From positions 107,698 to 124,749 of the forward strand of contig MU070244.1 in the NCBI GenBank assembly GCA_002284615.2: a DNA stretch of 17,052 nt. Direction: 5' to 3'. The stretch's first letter is position 1. Each line of letters opens with the position of its first letter. The notes under the pieces were generated by a model. The model was not told the DNA's origin and searched no databases. It worked only from the letters and a program-made list of their open reading frames with translations. This document shows positions 16,850 through 17,052 of the stretch, piece after piece. Position numbers and translations under genes: made by a program. Origin of the DNA: Dunaliella salina. Lineage: Eukaryota; Chlorophyta; Chlorophyceae; Chlamydomonadales; Dunaliellaceae.

Positions 16850-17052
16850 ATGCAAGCAACCAGGTCAATCGCGCCTCATTCAATGCATAGGAGATGCGTA
16901 CCCCAAGCTCATGCAAGCGAGGAAAGGTCATCCTCATGGGTGGCCCCCAAGGATGGGAAACAGCAGCTGTGGAACAGTGAGGTCTCAGAGCTGAAAGACA
17001 CTGCGCTGAGGGAGGCTCTCTGCAAGAAGCTCGAGGATGTGGGAGTTCGCGG
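16850..17052 (+). CDS. 5' part of an unrecognised plus-strand protein, runs off the window
   Basis: The frame opens with ATG at 16850, just after an in-frame TGA at 16844-16846, and is open to the window end (67 codons, partial). The first 24 residues (MQATRSIAPHSMHRRCVPQA and on) are rich in Arg, Ser, Ala and His and lack acidic residues, as organelle transit peptides do. The rest, from WVAPKDGKQQLWNSEVSELK on, is charged and helical with GC-ending codons, typical of a real gene. SELKDTALREALCKKLEDVG resembles the start of a SAP-type nucleic-acid-binding motif, but the match is loose. The true start could also lie in an upstream exon, with this being an internal exon. Confidence 0.4.
   Translation, partial: MQATRSIAPHSMHRRCVPQAHASEERSSSWVAPKDGKQQLWNSEVSELKDTALREALCKKLEDVGVR

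Overview
The window looks like nuclear DNA of a unicellular eukaryote, most likely a chlorophyte green alga. The supports are GT-AG introns, a dense load of micro- and minisatellites, a long degenerate non-LTR retrotransposon whose module order recalls the Dualen/RandI elements of green algae, and host exons of mid GC. By eye the base composition is in the 40s %GC, which fits a Dunaliella-like genome better than the GC-rich Chlamydomonas. The taxon is an inference; nothing here fixes the species. I see no bacterial operon, rRNA, tRNA or CRISPR array.

Left part (1-2950): mostly non-coding, with two tandem-repeat blocks. One is a degenerate 12-bp minisatellite (about 386-914). The other is a 231-bp tandem repeat of two full and two partial copies (about 1870-2445), whose minus strand carries the same GTGAGT donor-like motif in each copy.

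Centre (about 2955-9549, minus strand): one 5'-truncated, inactivated non-LTR retrotransposon (LINE). In its own 5'->3' direction it reads reverse transcriptase, long Pro/Ser/Thr-rich linker, PHD-type zinc finger (C4HC3), RNase H, a CCHC-like zinc motif, and a PD-(D/E)XK (restriction-like) endonuclease with a conserved C-terminal tail. The reading frame is broken by about nine frameshifts and at least four in-frame stops. The RT active site reads FAKD instead of F/YADD, so this copy is dead. All four N bases of the window fall inside it. A near-perfect 15-bp direct repeat flanks it and may be the target-site duplication.

Middle right (9565-11957): no convincing gene; some inverted repeats and a possible second remnant of the LINE 3' tail.

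Right part (11958-16449, minus strand): pieces of a multi-exon F-box/leucine-rich-repeat gene. A 15-nt microexon encodes LPEDL and splices in phase to an exon starting IGHVYSFLDVESRK; together they make a textbook F-box N-terminus. Two downstream exons carry LRR-like strands. A 1-nt frameshift in exon 2 and an in-frame TGA in exon 3 suggest a decaying copy, unless they are assembly errors. Two diverged copies of a roughly 340-bp repeat sit in successive introns, and a (TGAG)n/(GT)n microsatellite lies directly upstream of one splice acceptor. At the right edge a plus-strand frame with strongly protein-like codons opens (16850-17052) and runs off the window.

How the genes relate: the F-box/LRR protein would be a substrate-recognition subunit of an SCF ubiquitin ligase. 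The LINE is a selfish element with no apparent functional link to it.
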